Shown: positions 37,093 through 45,861, numbered from the stretch's first letter. The stretch: 64,000 nucleotides of DNA from Dyadobacter sp. CY312 (GCF_021390535.1 NZ_JAJUXG010000004.1:157563-221562), one strand, 5' to 3'. The notes: a model not told the origin generated them from the letters alone. Translations and numbers: made by a program.

Positions 37093-37170
37093 ACTGTTAA
37101 CTGTTAACTTCTGAATTATGGGTCCTGAGTTTAACTACTGTTAACTCCTGACTCCTTTAACTCCTGACTT
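37093..37170 (-). repeat. purine-rich stop-codon-linked repeat
   Basis: Three bases after the stop of the small gene at 37174-37458, the coding strand reads GTCAGGAGTTAAAGGAGTCA, then GGAGTTAACAGTAGTTAAAC and further GTTAACAG units. It is the longest example of this repeat family in the window. Confidence 0.6.
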
Positions 37171-37173
37171 GCA

Positions 37174-37458
37174 CTAGTTCGGTTTAATTTTCTGCCATAA
37201 TTCAAGTTTTGCTGCACGAATTTCGTCGGCAGATACATAGTTGTCGAAGGTGTCCATTTTTAGGCCATCTATAAACTTGGGCTTCATTACTCGGGCGAGG
37301 TAATCGCGGTCGCTGAAAGGATCCAGCCACCGATCAGAATTGGCTTCACGCAGGAAAATGAGATAGCCCCAGTTCGACTTGTTTTCATGTACATAAAGCC
37401 AGACTGAAATCTTGACCTGACTGCCGTCTTTCCTTTTGTAAATTTTGTCGTGGTTCAT
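37174..37458 (-). CDS. small conserved-looking hypothetical protein
   Basis: The 94-residue product is hydrophilic, with no signal peptide or membrane segment. It begins MNHDKIYKRKDGSQVKISVW, contains NWGYLIFLREANSDRWLDPF, and ends in a charged helix (SADEIRAAKLELWQKIKPN). The Trp and Tyr content and even codon use suggest a real protein. No family is recognised. A strong terminator lies just upstream (37476-37513), so it needs its own promoter. There is little room for one (17 bases) unless transcription reads through. Confidence 0.6.
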   Translation of the reverse strand: MNHDKIYKRKDGSQVKISVWLYVHENKSNWGYLIFLREANSDRWLDPFSDRDYLARVMKPKFIDGLKMDTFDNYVSADEIRAAKLELWQKIKPN

Positions 37459-37475
37459 TGCGTTTGCTTTGGCAC

Positions 37476-37513
37476 AAAAAACTCCGGAAATCTAAGGATT
37501 CCCGGAGTTTTTT
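37476..37513 (-). terminator. strong intrinsic terminator
   Basis: AAAAAACTCCGG (37476-37487) pairs with CCGGAGTTTTTT (37502-37513), and the inner bases GAAATC/GATTCC extend the stem with one mismatch. It follows the lmo0937-like gene stop by about 13 bases. Confidence 0.85.
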
Positions 37514-37526
37514 GCTAGTCAATATT

Positions 37527-37691
37527 TTAAACCACCCTGTCTCCTCTGATCACACGAAGTATAACGGCCACGATTGCGATAACTAATAGAATGTGGATGA
37601 TGTTACCAAGTCCGAAGCTTGCAAATCCGAAATAACCGATTAACCAAAGAATAACCAGGATAACGGCTATTGTATAAAGAAGATTTCCCAT
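37527..37691 (-). CDS. lmo0937-family small membrane protein
   Basis: The preferred start is ATG at 37691, giving 54 residues that begin MGNLLYTIAVILVILWLIGY. The in-frame ATG at 37745 would add a polar stretch not seen in this family. The protein consists of two transmembrane helices separated by a Gly-rich turn (FGFASFGLGN) and a basic end (LRVIRGDRVV). This is the pattern of the short lmo0937 family found next to stress genes in many bacteria. Its function is not known. It has its own terminator. Confidence 0.85.
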   Translation of the reverse strand: MGNLLYTIAVILVILWLIGYFGFASFGLGNIIHILLVIAIVAVILRVIRGDRVV

Positions 37692-37981
37692 TGTAGTGAT
37701 ATTTAGGTTAGTAAGATGATATGTTGTTATAACCTTCTTATCCAATTTAAATGCCAGGCATATTTAGCCCCAATCTTTCCCCGCATTCTACATAATTGGT
37801 ATGTAACAAGTTGCGATAAGAGCTTTCAGTTGTAGAAAATTATCTCAAATGAAAACCTACAACATTATGCATTGTTACTAATTTGTTGATGCGTGGGATT
37901 TAGGTGGAAGTAAATATACGGTTTTCATATCTTTGGAATTGATTCTCATTCATAAACTGGTTTCCTATTGTGTGTTCAAAA

Positions 37982-38809
37982 ATGAAAAAATACTTTTTCC
38001 TTCTACTAGTTGCCTTCTCAACGTATTCTTCGATAGCCAACGCCTCCATTATCGACACTGTCGAAACATACAGCAATGCGATGAAGAAGAAAATCAAAGC
38101 GGTGGTGGTGCGTCCCGATAATTATGAATCATTGAAAGAAATGCCTGTGGTGTATTTGCTGCATGGTTACAGCGATGGGTATAACGGGTGGTTGAAAAAA
38201 GGAGATGGTTTTCAGAAAACCGCTGATTTGTATAACATCATGATTGTGTGCCCGGATGGAGGTTACAGCAGCTGGTATTGGGATAGCCCGGTTGATGATA
38301 AATTCAAATATGAAACTTATGTTTCCAAAGAACTGGTCGGTTTTATTGACAGCAAATACAAAACGATCAAGGATAGAAAAGGGCGAGCCATCACAGGTTT
38401 GAGCATGGGAGGCCATGGTGGATTGTATCTTGGAATTAAACATCAGGATGTATTTGGAGCGGCCGGAAGCATGAGCGGAGGAGTAGATATTCGTCCTTTT
38501 CCAAACAACTGGGATATGGCGAAGCGTCTTGGAAGTTATGCCGAAAAACCAGAAAACTGGGAGAAAAATACAGTGATTAATCTGTTGCATTTACTAACAC
38601 CAAATTCACTCGCACTCATCATCGACTGCGGTACAGACGATTTCTTTTATAAAGTAAATGAAAACCTGCATCAGGAATTGGTATACAGGAACATTCCCCA
38701 CGATTACATCTCCCGCCCAGGCGGACACAGCTGGCCCTACTGGAAAAATGCTGTACAGTATCAAATGCTGTTTATGAGTAATTTTTTCAATAAGGTTTCT
38801 GAAAAATAG
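37982..38809 (+). CDS. secreted esterase, alpha/beta hydrolase (esterase D / FrmB-like fold)
   Basis: The preferred start is ATG at 37982 (275 residues), which begins directly with a signal peptide (MKKYFFLLLVAFSTYSSIAN). A GTG at 37970 would only add four residues. The protein has VVYLLHGYSDGYNGW (oxyanion region), ITGLSMGGHGGLYLG with the nucleophilic Ser in GLSMGG, DCGTDDFFY with the acid, and RPGGHSWPYW with the His. This is the PF00756-type esterase fold, as in XynZ-type feruloyl and S-formylglutathione esterases. An SGNH hydrolase gene follows 24 bases later, suggesting joint action on acylated sugars or esters. Confidence 0.9.
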   Translation: MKKYFFLLLVAFSTYSSIANASIIDTVETYSNAMKKKIKAVVVRPDNYESLKEMPVVYLLHGYSDGYNGWLKKGDGFQKTADLYNIMIVCPDGGYSSWYWDSPVDDKFKYETYVSKELVGFIDSKYKTIKDRKGRAITGLSMGGHGGLYLGIKHQDVFGAAGSMSGGVDIRPFPNNWDMAKRLGSYAEKPENWEKNTVINLLHLLTPNSLALIIDCGTDDFFYKVNENLHQELVYRNIPHDYISRPGGHSWPYWKNAVQYQMLFMSNFFNKVSEK

Positions 38810-38833
38810 TCGATCAACTTTCGGAATACAACA

Positions 38834-39592
38834 ATGCCCTTACGCCGAACTTTCCTGAAAAATATATTGGCTGCAACCGCCATAACGAGTTTATCGGTAA
38901 GAGCTACAAGTGCGAAATCGCTGAGTGCTGGTCGCAGTGAGACTTCACAGAACGGCTTGACAATACTTTTTCAGGGAGATTCAATCACGGACGGAAATCG
39001 AACCCGAAACAATGACTGGAACCATGTGATGGGACACGGTTATGCGTACACTATTTCAAGCAAACTCTGGTATGAACATCCGGACAAAGGATTTCATTTC
39101 CTGAACAGAGGCGTCAGCGGAAATCAGGTTATGGATCTGGCGCAACGCTGGCAAGCCGATGCCATTGACCTCGAACCGGATTGGCTAAGTATTTTGGTTG
39201 GCATAAATGATACAGAAGCTTTCATTAAAGGCGATACGCAACGTACGGTAGAACATTTTGAAACCAACTATCGGGCTTTGCTGAAAGAAACCAAAGAGAA
39301 GCTTCCAAATGTCAGACTTGTACTTGGAGAGCCGTTCATTTTGCCAGTCGGAAGGGTAAAAGACAAATGGGAATTGTATCAGTTGGAAGTCGGAAAAAGA
39401 CAGGAAGTGGTAAAACGACTGGCAACGGAGTTCAAAGCTATTCATGTTCCTTTCCAGTCTGCTTTCAACGAAGCTCTTGCCAAAGCGCCTGCGGAATACT
39501 GGATTTGGGATGGCATTCATCCCATGCCGGCAGGTCATGAATTGATGGCAAGACTCTGGCTTGAAAAAACAGGTGCTGAACTGGGCATTTAG
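38834..39592 (+). CDS. SGNH/GDSL hydrolase, Tat-exported
   Basis: The 252-residue protein begins with a twin-arginine signal (LRRTFLKN, then a hydrophobic stretch). The SGNH blocks are clear: ILFQGDSITDGNR with the Ser, NRGVSGNQVMDLA with the Gly, LVGINDTEAF with the Asn, and DGIHPMPAGHELMA with the Asp-His. Proteins of this shape are often carbohydrate acetylesterases in Bacteroidota. It follows the alpha/beta esterase gene by 24 bases and is probably co-transcribed. Substrate cannot be told. A short imperfect CGCAGGT/ACCTGCG hairpin at 39637-39662 may end the transcript. Confidence 0.9.
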   Translation: MPLRRTFLKNILAATAITSLSVRATSAKSLSAGRSETSQNGLTILFQGDSITDGNRTRNNDWNHVMGHGYAYTISSKLWYEHPDKGFHFLNRGVSGNQVMDLAQRWQADAIDLEPDWLSILVGINDTEAFIKGDTQRTVEHFETNYRALLKETKEKLPNVRLVLGEPFILPVGRVKDKWELYQLEVGKRQEVVKRLATEFKAIHVPFQSAFNEALAKAPAEYWIWDGIHPMPAGHELMARLWLEKTGAELGI

Positions 39593-39706
39593 ATATTCTA
39601 TAATGCTTCCCTGATTTTTATCAGCCTTGTGCCTAACGCAGGTCAATTTTTCTGAACCTGCGGTGTTATAGTTTTGGATCTTCAAATTTATTGCTCCCGG
39701 CAAATC

Positions 39707-41506
39707 ATGATCCAGACAAACAAAACGCATACTTTTCATATTCCGGTTCTCGGATTGGGCTATTCTGTTGATACGCCCATCAAAGTTTCTCCATTCGGAA
39801 TTTCGTCCGTGGCCTCCATTGTCGACGACGAAATGATTGAGCGGATGAGAAAACATCATACCATTCAGCACAATGAAGTTTTTGTACCGATTTCCAAGAG
39901 TGACACCGATTTTCGTAGTAAACGGATCACTGCTTATCTGGATTTGATGGACAGGATCATCGACAACCATTTCAAGCGTTTGCAAAACGAACCTTTCGAA
40001 CCTGGGACTGATATTACCAGATATTTTGAATTACTCCCGGATAGCTCTCCACTAAAAACAGATTATCTGCAAATGCTTGAAATGCCAGATGGCGAAGCAA
40101 AAAATGCTTTTCAGTCGGAGCTCAGAAAGCAGATTTCAAAAGGAGCGATTGACGTGAACATCATGTCGAAGGTAGATAAGTTGAATACGGATGTATATGG
40201 TGAACCGCTCGACGATAAATTTTCCGATGCTTCCGCTGCCTTGCGCGGATTTGCCAACAGTACTTTAACTTCCTCTTTGGTATTATCGGCAGGAATGAAC
40301 CCTAGATTATATAATTATCTCGAAAACTTTCCTGATTTTTTTCCTGACGAAAATGGTCATTTGATCAAAAAAATCATTCTTAAAGTAAGCGATTTCCGCT
40401 CTGCGTTTATCCAGGCAAAGTTTTTGGCGAAAAAAGGAATCTGGGTTTCAGAGTTTCGTATTGAATCTGGTCTCAATTGCGGAGGGCACGCATTTGCGAC
40501 AGAAGGCTATTTGTTAGGGCCTATTCTGGAAGAGTTTAAAATCCGTAAGCATGAAATGCTGACTGAGCTTTATGGTTTATACTGTGTGGCGTTATCGACA
40601 AAAGAAATTGAAATACATGCAGCTCCACAGCAGCGCATTACGGTACAAGGCGGAATTGGGACAGCCGAAGAAGATCGTTTCTTAATGGATCATTACGAAG
40701 TAGACGCAACCGGTTGGGGCAGTCCGTTTTTGCTGGTGCCGGAAGTAACCAATGTAGATGATGAAACACTGAAAGACCTTGTCAGCGCTAAAAGTGAGGA
40801 TTATTATGTAAGCAATTCTTCGCCACTCGGTGTTCTCTTTAATAATTTCAAAAAAAGCAGTGCTGAAAAACAACGGTTGGAAAGAATTACAAAAGGCAAA
40901 CCGGGCAGTCCGTGTAAGAAAAAATACCTGGTATCGAATACCGAGTTTACTAAGGAACCGATCTGTACAGCTTCAAGAGAATATCAGAATCTGAAAATCA
41001 AACAGTTGCAGTCCATTGAGCCAAAACCAGCGGATTACGATCAGCAGTTCAACAACATTACCGAAAAGCTGTGTTTGTGTGAAGGATTGAGCACGTCAAC
41101 TTTGCTGAAAAACAAACTGTTGACACCTCGTGAAAATCATGCAGTTTCGATTTGCCCCGGTCCAAATCTGGCCTGGTTTTCTAAAGTTTATTCGTTGGAT
41201 GAAATGGTGAAACACATTTACGGTAAACTGGATTTGCTCTGCGACGTGAACCGTCCGAACATGTTTATCAATGAGCTAAATCTCTACATGGAGCATTATC
41301 GGAAAGATATTGAAACACAAGCTCAGGTCATCAACGAGAAAAAGAAAAAGTACCTGCAAAAGTTTAAGGATCAGCTTTTAGTAGGAATAGAGTATTACAA
41401 AGAACTCATTCCGCAGCTGACCAACCAGACGAATGTATACCGTGAGGAGATGTTTTTACAGCTCAGTGCTATTGAGTTGCAGTTGAAAACTTATGCGGTG
41501 ATGTAA
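39707..41506 (+). CDS. uncharacterised cytoplasmic protein, possibly nitronate-monooxygenase-like FMN barrel
   Basis: The preferred start is ATG at 39707 (599 residues). A TTG at 39674 would add eleven residues. I do not recognise a named family. The start PVLGLGYSVDTPIKVSPFGI, the segment GLNCGGHAFATEG (about 255-267), and ITVQGGIGTAEE with GWGSPFLLVPE (about 311-346) recall in order the substrate, AGGH and phosphate-binding regions of nitronate monooxygenases. An insertion of about 200 residues lies between. Cysteines at 258, 293, 403, 420, 456, 458 and 483 could hold a metal or Fe-S centre. The last about 70 residues are a charged coiled coil. No export signal is seen. Confidence 0.8.
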   Translation: MIQTNKTHTFHIPVLGLGYSVDTPIKVSPFGISSVASIVDDEMIERMRKHHTIQHNEVFVPISKSDTDFRSKRITAYLDLMDRIIDNHFKRLQNEPFEPGTDITRYFELLPDSSPLKTDYLQMLEMPDGEAKNAFQSELRKQISKGAIDVNIMSKVDKLNTDVYGEPLDDKFSDASAALRGFANSTLTSSLVLSAGMNPRLYNYLENFPDFFPDENGHLIKKIILKVSDFRSAFIQAKFLAKKGIWVSEFRIESGLNCGGHAFATEGYLLGPILEEFKIRKHEMLTELYGLYCVALSTKEIEIHAAPQQRITVQGGIGTAEEDRFLMDHYEVDATGWGSPFLLVPEVTNVDDETLKDLVSAKSEDYYVSNSSPLGVLFNNFKKSSAEKQRLERITKGKPGSPCKKKYLVSNTEFTKEPICTASREYQNLKIKQLQSIEPKPADYDQQFNNITEKLCLCEGLSTSTLLKNKLLTPRENHAVSICPGPNLAWFSKVYSLDEMVKHIYGKLDLLCDVNRPNMFINELNLYMEHYRKDIETQAQVINEKKKKYLQKFKDQLLVGIEYYKELIPQLTNQTNVYREEMFLQLSAIELQLKTYAVM

Positions 41507-41712
41507 TTTATTGATTTTCTGTTGCAATCGTCCTGTTATAAGCTGCCAATGCTGGTGGTTTGCGGCAGGACGATTGGTGTATTAGAAGAATTTACAAACC
41601 TCACTTCGGAATTGATTTCAGGCAGAATGTCGACTCGAATGGGATGTAGGCGTACTTATTTAGCAATTGCCCAAAAATTTAAACCCTGGGTAGTTTTTAA
41701 CTTTCTGTGACT

Positions 41713-41720
41713 TACATTTG
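41713..41720 (+). promoter_or_regulatory. -7 promoter box of the FucP-like transporter gene
   Basis: TACATTTG matches the Bacteroidota -7 consensus TAnnTTTG exactly and lies 45 bases before the ATG at 41765. No clear TTG is present at the -33 position, so the promoter may need an activator. This is a weak call. Confidence 0.4.
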
Positions 41721-41764
41721 TGAAAATAGAACCTACCTTACATTTAATTTTACTTTTCAGCTAA

Positions 41765-43015
41765 ATGAGTAACTTTTCTTCGCCTGCTGATTCGGCGGCG
41801 CCACCCAAGTTCACAGATCAGAAATACCTCATCACACTCATCTTTGTTACGTCCCTTTTCATGTTCTGGGGTATTGCCATTACCATGGGCGACGTTTTGA
41901 ACAAACACTTTCAGCATACTTTAAGTCTTACCAAAACACAGTCGGCATTTGTGCAGTTCGCTATTTTCGGGGCGTATGGTGTAATGGGTATTCCAGCCGG
42001 ATTATTCATGAAACGGTTCGGTTATAAAAACGGCGTATTATTTGGTCTTACGCTTTTTGCCGCCGGTTCTTTTCTGTTCGTACCAGCTGCTGCGGCTGCT
42101 TCATTCCCATTTTTTGGTATAGCGCTGTTTATTCTCGGATGCGGTATTTCTACACTTGAAACGGTAGCACACCCATTTGTAGCCTCGCTTGGAGACCAAC
42201 GCACAAGTGATTTGCGGATCAATTTTGCGCAGGCTTTTAATGCTCTTGGGACGATCATCGGACCGGCTGTCGGATCTTATTTCTTGTTGAGAAACAACGT
42301 GGAAGGTAGTTCAGATCTTACTTCGGTCAAAACACTATACATCGTTATAGGAAGCGTAATCGCATCCATCGCTGTGCTTTTTTCTTTCGTTAAAGTACCT
42401 GCACTTACCGATCCGCATGCTACAACAGATACGCCGGGAGCTAATGTGGACACTGCACCTGGGAAAACACTTTTCCAACACAAACATTTTAAATGGGCTG
42501 TGTTAGCACAGTTTTTCAATGTGGCAGCGCAAGCTGGTACATGGGCGTTTTTTATCAATTACGGTCATGAGAAAATGGGCTTTACCGATGCGGTAGCAGG
42601 AAATTACATGATCTTGTTTTTTGTGCTGATGTTGATTGGTCGTTTTGTCGGCACATTTCTGATGCGCTTCATTGCGCCTCCTTCGCTACTAGCCATTTTT
42701 GCCGCGTGCAACATCGTGATGTGCTTAATTATTGCGCAGAGCTGGGGATGGCCTTCGTTTATAGCGTTGATGATGCTGAACTTCTTTTTCAGTATTATGT
42801 TCCCAACCATTTTTAGTTTGGGATTAAAAAACCTCGGAGCTCATACGCAACAAGCATCTTCATTCATTTCTATGGGTGTTGTAGGTGGTGCGTTTTTCCC
42901 GTTTGCGATGGGCGCAGTTGCCGAGCATGATGTGGCAGTAGCTTATTACTTGCCAATCATTTGCTATACTGTAATTTTCTTTTTCGGGTATAAGTTTTAT
43001 AAGGTGCAGAAGTAG
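41765..43015 (+). CDS. MFS sugar transporter, FucP/GluP family
   Basis: The 416-residue protein has about 12 transmembrane segments and the FucP-type N-terminus: LIFVTSLFMFWGIAITMGDV, then LNKHFQHTLSLTKTQSAFVQ and GIPAGLFMKRFGYKNGV. Members carry L-fucose, glucose, galactose or N-acetylglucosamine with protons. A ROK kinase gene follows on the same strand after a 336-base gap, and together they could form an uptake and phosphorylation pair for a hexose or GlcNAc. The missing Asp of FucP cannot be judged here. The exact sugar is not visible. Confidence 0.9.
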   Translation: MSNFSSPADSAAPPKFTDQKYLITLIFVTSLFMFWGIAITMGDVLNKHFQHTLSLTKTQSAFVQFAIFGAYGVMGIPAGLFMKRFGYKNGVLFGLTLFAAGSFLFVPAAAAASFPFFGIALFILGCGISTLETVAHPFVASLGDQRTSDLRINFAQAFNALGTIIGPAVGSYFLLRNNVEGSSDLTSVKTLYIVIGSVIASIAVLFSFVKVPALTDPHATTDTPGANVDTAPGKTLFQHKHFKWAVLAQFFNVAAQAGTWAFFINYGHEKMGFTDAVAGNYMILFFVLMLIGRFVGTFLMRFIAPPSLLAIFAACNIVMCLIIAQSWGWPSFIALMMLNFFFSIMFPTIFSLGLKNLGAHTQQASSFISMGVVGGAFFPFAMGAVAEHDVAVAYYLPIICYTVIFFFGYKFYKVQK

Positions 43016-43049
43016 GAGGGAGAGGAGTTAAGGGAAGTTAGGTAGTTAA
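43014..43049 (+). repeat. purine-rich stop-codon-linked repeat after the FucP-like gene
   Basis: The stop codon TAG is followed at once by GAGGGAGAGGAGTTAAGG, then GAAGTTAGGTAGTTAAG. The unit AGGAGTTAAG is the same as after iolC and the GMC gene, in the same orientation relative to the coding strand. Confidence 0.6.
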
Positions 43050-43099
43050 GATGTTACCGGCGTGGTATATGTTTGGACTGCTAATACCTCTGTCTTGAT

Positions 43100-43275
43100 C
43101 GCCAAGGTTTGTTTCTTAGTCGCCAAGGTTTGTGTCCGCACTGCCGAGGTTTGTGTCCTCACAAACCTTGAAGCGCAGGCTTTTTCGGCAAGTTCAGGGC
43201 GAAAAGAGAGTCGTTTGTGGAGACACAAACGATGGTAAAATAGAAAAGAAACTCGTTGGTGAGAACACAAACGAG
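43100..43275. repeat. cluster of GTTTGTG-N4-CACAAAC hairpin repeats (second copy)
   Basis: AGGTTTGTG-TCCT-CACAAACCT (43147-43168), TCGTTTGTG-GAGA-CACAAACGA (43211-43232) and CTCGTTGGTG-AGAA-CACAAACGAG (43252-43275, one mismatch) are hairpins with four-base loops. Partial units with GCCAAGGTTTGT at 43101 and 43122 precede them. The open frame reading through it on the minus strand reflects the repeat and shows RTQT-type periodic residues. It lies in the gap 43016-43351, which holds no gene. Confidence 0.85.
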
Positions 43276-43351
43276 GGCATATCAAAAAATATAATTGGTA
43301 AATTAATAGAAGGCTGACAGCCATTGGGCAAAAGCCAAACAGTCAAGAAAT

Positions 43352-44251
43352 ATGAAACTCTGGGGAATAGATTTAGGAGGCACTAAGATCGAATGTGCCG
43401 TTTTGGATTCAGCTAATAATCTGGAAGTAGTTGTACGGATGCGTTTGCCTACGGAATCGGCAAAGGGATATGAGCACATTTTGTCTCAGATAAAAAAGTT
43501 GATTGACATGGTAGCAGAGCAGGTGGGAGAGCGCCCTTCAAAAATTGGGTTTGCAACTCCTGGTGTACTTGAGCCGGATTCTCAGTTAATGAAGAACTCG
43601 AACACAATCTGTCTAAACGGGAAACCGATGAAGAAGGACCTGGAAGAGATTCTTGGAATCCCTTGTCAGCTGGCTAACGACGCCAATTGTTTTGCGTTGG
43701 CCGAGGCACTTATCGGAGCTGGTAAAGACTACCCGAGAGCAGAGGTGGTTTTTGGTGTAATAATGGGTACCGGTGTAGGTGGCGGACTGGTAGTGAATAA
43801 TAAGATCATTGGCGGGCATCATGGTATTGGCGGAGAATGGGGTCATAACATTCTGGAAGAAAACGGGGATTCATGCTATTGTGGAAAAGCGGGTTGTGTG
43901 GAACAGGTAATCGCCGGTCCTGCTTTGGAGCGTTACTATGAGAAAATCAGTGGCCAAAAATTATCTCTGAAGACCATCCTGGAAGAATATCAGACAGGAA
44001 AAAATGAACACGCGAGTGCAACCATTGAGCGTTTGTTGGAATTCTACGGTCGTGCCATTTCAACGCTTATCAATGTACTGGATCCTGGGCTGATCGTGAT
44101 TGGCGGTGGAGTCGGCAATATTGATCTGCTGTATACGGCTGGTTATGAGCGCATAAAAAAGTATATATTTAACAAGGGGATGATTACAACACCAATTTTA
44201 AAACCCCGGCTTGGCGATAGTGCAGGGGTGTTTGGTGCTGCATTGTTGTAA
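43352..44251 (+). CDS. ROK-family sugar kinase
   Basis: The 299-residue protein starts MKLWGIDLGGTKIECAV with the phosphate-1 motif. It has LANDANCFALAEA with the catalytic Asp, VVFGVIMGTGVGGGLVVNNK, and the ROK zinc motif spread over EWGHNILEENGDSCYCGKAGCVEQ, where one His and three Cys bind zinc. It closes with LIVIGGGVGNIDLLY. ROK kinases phosphorylate glucose, fructose, mannose or N-acetylglucosamine. The E-x-G-H variant helps tell these apart, but I cannot settle the choice. A terminator follows at 44273-44305. Confidence 0.92.
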   Translation: MKLWGIDLGGTKIECAVLDSANNLEVVVRMRLPTESAKGYEHILSQIKKLIDMVAEQVGERPSKIGFATPGVLEPDSQLMKNSNTICLNGKPMKKDLEEILGIPCQLANDANCFALAEALIGAGKDYPRAEVVFGVIMGTGVGGGLVVNNKIIGGHHGIGGEWGHNILEENGDSCYCGKAGCVEQVIAGPALERYYEKISGQKLSLKTILEEYQTGKNEHASATIERLLEFYGRAISTLINVLDPGLIVIGGGVGNIDLLYTAGYERIKKYIFNKGMITTPILKPRLGDSAGVFGAALL

Positions 44252-44272
44252 CAAAACGACTGATATTGGATG

Positions 44273-44305
44273 AATCCCGGATTGGCTGAAAGTCAGTCCG
44301 GGATT
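44273..44305 (+). terminator. intrinsic terminator after the ROK kinase gene
   Basis: AATCCCGGA (44273-44281) pairs with TCCGGGATT (44297-44305), with CTGA/TCAG inside the loop. The sequence TGTTTTTTT follows, so it fits a rho-independent terminator. Confidence 0.85.
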
Positions 44306-44413
44306 TGTTTTTTTAGCGGGCGCACTTTTTTAGTCGTAGCTATAAACAACAAAAATGTTTACCTTAACTGTGGTAAATATTTTCAAATCACTCGGTTTAA
44401 ACAGCAAGGATTT

Positions 44414-44986
44414 ATGAAAAAAGTATTTTTTATTATTCAGTTCGTAGCCATTTCAATGGGAGCTTACGCTCAGCAGGCATGGCAGAATGACAAAGCGCAT
44501 TCTCAGTTGAAATTTGATATCACCCACCTTGGCGTTTCCACCATTAGTGGCGCATTCAAAGATTTTGACGCGACCATTTCCGCTACGAAGCCGGATTTCA
44601 GTGACGCGGTTTTTGAGCTTACGGCCAAGACCGGGAGCATTAATACCGGGATTGAAAAACGTGACGATCACCTCAAATCACCTGATTTTTTCGATGCAGT
44701 TACCAATCCCGAGATCAAGTTTAAAAGTACAGGTTTGAAAAGCGCCGGGAAAGACAAATATCAGTTAACTGGCAACCTGACTATGCACGGAGTGACCAAG
44801 CCGGTGACAATGGAGCTGTGGTACAGAGGAACAATTACAAATGATATGTCTAAAAAACAGGTGGCAGGATTTCGTGCTACCGGAACTGTAAAACGTGCTG
44901 ACTTTAGCATCGGACCAAAATTCGCCCCGCCTATGTTAAGCGAAGAAGTGACGATCATTGCAGATGGTGAATTCGGACCGAAGTAA
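44414..44986 (+). CDS. YceI-family periplasmic lipid-binding-like protein
   Basis: The preferred start is ATG at 44414 with AAGGA just upstream, giving 190 residues with a signal peptide (MKKVFFIIQFVAISMGAYAQ). An in-frame ATG at 44270 would run through the ROK terminator. The mature part begins WQNDKAHSQLKFDITHLGVS, then GAFKDFDATI, KRDDHLKSPDFFDA and LTMHGVTKPVTMELWYRG, and ends FSIGPKFAPPMLSEEVTIIADG. This is the YceI lipocalin-like fold, which binds isoprenoid chains such as polyprenols or quinones. It stands alone between two terminators. Confidence 0.94.
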   Translation: MKKVFFIIQFVAISMGAYAQQAWQNDKAHSQLKFDITHLGVSTISGAFKDFDATISATKPDFSDAVFELTAKTGSINTGIEKRDDHLKSPDFFDAVTNPEIKFKSTGLKSAGKDKYQLTGNLTMHGVTKPVTMELWYRGTITNDMSKKQVAGFRATGTVKRADFSIGPKFAPPMLSEEVTIIADGEFGPK

Positions 44987-45039
44987 CCGCTTTAAACAAT
45001 TAACCATCCACCAGAAGGTGTAACAAGGCAATAAGTTTC

Positions 45040-45093
45040 AAAAAAATGACGACCGTAAGACGATTATCTATCGTTTCGGTCGTCATTTTTTTT
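45040..45093 (+). terminator. intrinsic terminator after the YceI gene
   Basis: AAAAAATGACGACCG (45041-45055) pairs with CGGTCGTCATTTTTT (45077-45091), and ACGAT/ATCGT inside the loop can add pairs. It is followed by further T residues. The A run on the left also makes it work in reverse. Confidence 0.88.
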
Positions 45094-45229
45094 AAAGGCA
45101 TTGTGGTTGGATCTGGCTGATTGGCGTAAAATCTTTGAAAATGAGCGGATCAGGCATAAATATTGTGTACGACTAAGCTTATAGACTAACGCGGTGTACG
45201 TCGACTGGTTTGAATTTAAAAATATATGT

Positions 45230-45799
45230 ATGTATAAATTAAAAATAATTTCCTCGACTGTGAGGCCAGGAAGAAAAGGACCCGTTGTTGCGGCATGGAT
45301 ATTAGAAGTCGCCAGAGCATACGGACATTTTGATGTCGAGCTGCTGGATTTGGGTGAGATCAATCTGCCGATGATGAATGAGCCCAGGCATCCCTCTTTG
45401 CAGCAGTATGAACATGAACATACCAAGCAATGGAGCGCTGTGATTGATGAAGCAGATGCTTTTATCTTCGTTGCTGCTGAGTATGATTACAATTACCCGG
45501 CACCGCTGAGAAACGCACTGGAATATCTGGTGAAAGAATGGGGGTACAAGCCTGCCGGAATTGTTAGTTATGGGGGCGTGTCAGCCGGAACGCGCGCCGC
45601 AAGTTGTCTGAAGGGTGATCTTGCCGTATTTAAAACTGTGGCGTTACCAGAGGCGGTCAACCTTCCATTTTTTACTGAAAACATCAATGAGCAAAATGAA
45701 CTGGTGGTGAATGAGATATCCCAAGACGCCGCTGCAAAGATGCTCGATGAACTATTGAAGTGGACAAAAGCACTCAAACCTATGCGGGAGAAATCTTAG
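45230..45799 (+). CDS. NADPH-dependent FMN reductase
   Basis: The preferred start is ATG at 45230 (189 residues). A GTG at 45194 would extend it without family support. The flavodoxin-like protein has IISSTVRPGRKGPVVAAWIL for the FMN phosphate site, ELLDLGEINLPMMNEPRHPS, and FVAAEYDYNYPAPLRNALEYL followed by WGYKPAGIVSYGGVSAGTRA. This is the NAD(P)H-dependent FMN or quinone reductase family (as in ArsH/ChrR relatives). It reduces FMN, quinones or nitro/azo compounds in the cytoplasm. It is a single gene with a very strong terminator after it. Confidence 0.92.
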   Translation: MYKLKIISSTVRPGRKGPVVAAWILEVARAYGHFDVELLDLGEINLPMMNEPRHPSLQQYEHEHTKQWSAVIDEADAFIFVAAEYDYNYPAPLRNALEYLVKEWGYKPAGIVSYGGVSAGTRAASCLKGDLAVFKTVALPEAVNLPFFTENINEQNELVVNEISQDAAAKMLDELLKWTKALKPMREKS

Positions 45800-45861
45800 G
45801 GATTGACAGAAAGATTGGAAAGTAGAGATTGATTTAAAATATGTGCGATCTCAGATAAGAC

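Noticed and set aside
37829..37863. GTTGTAG...CTACAAC inverted repeat upstream of the esterase gene
   Set aside because: Only seven base pairs with a loop of about 21 bases and no T run. Too weak to call a terminator or operator.
43046..43324. Minus-strand open frame of about 92 codons with repeated RTQT-like residues
   Set aside because: The frame runs through the GTTTGTG hairpin repeats and has no start signal or family. The periodic residues come from the DNA repeat.
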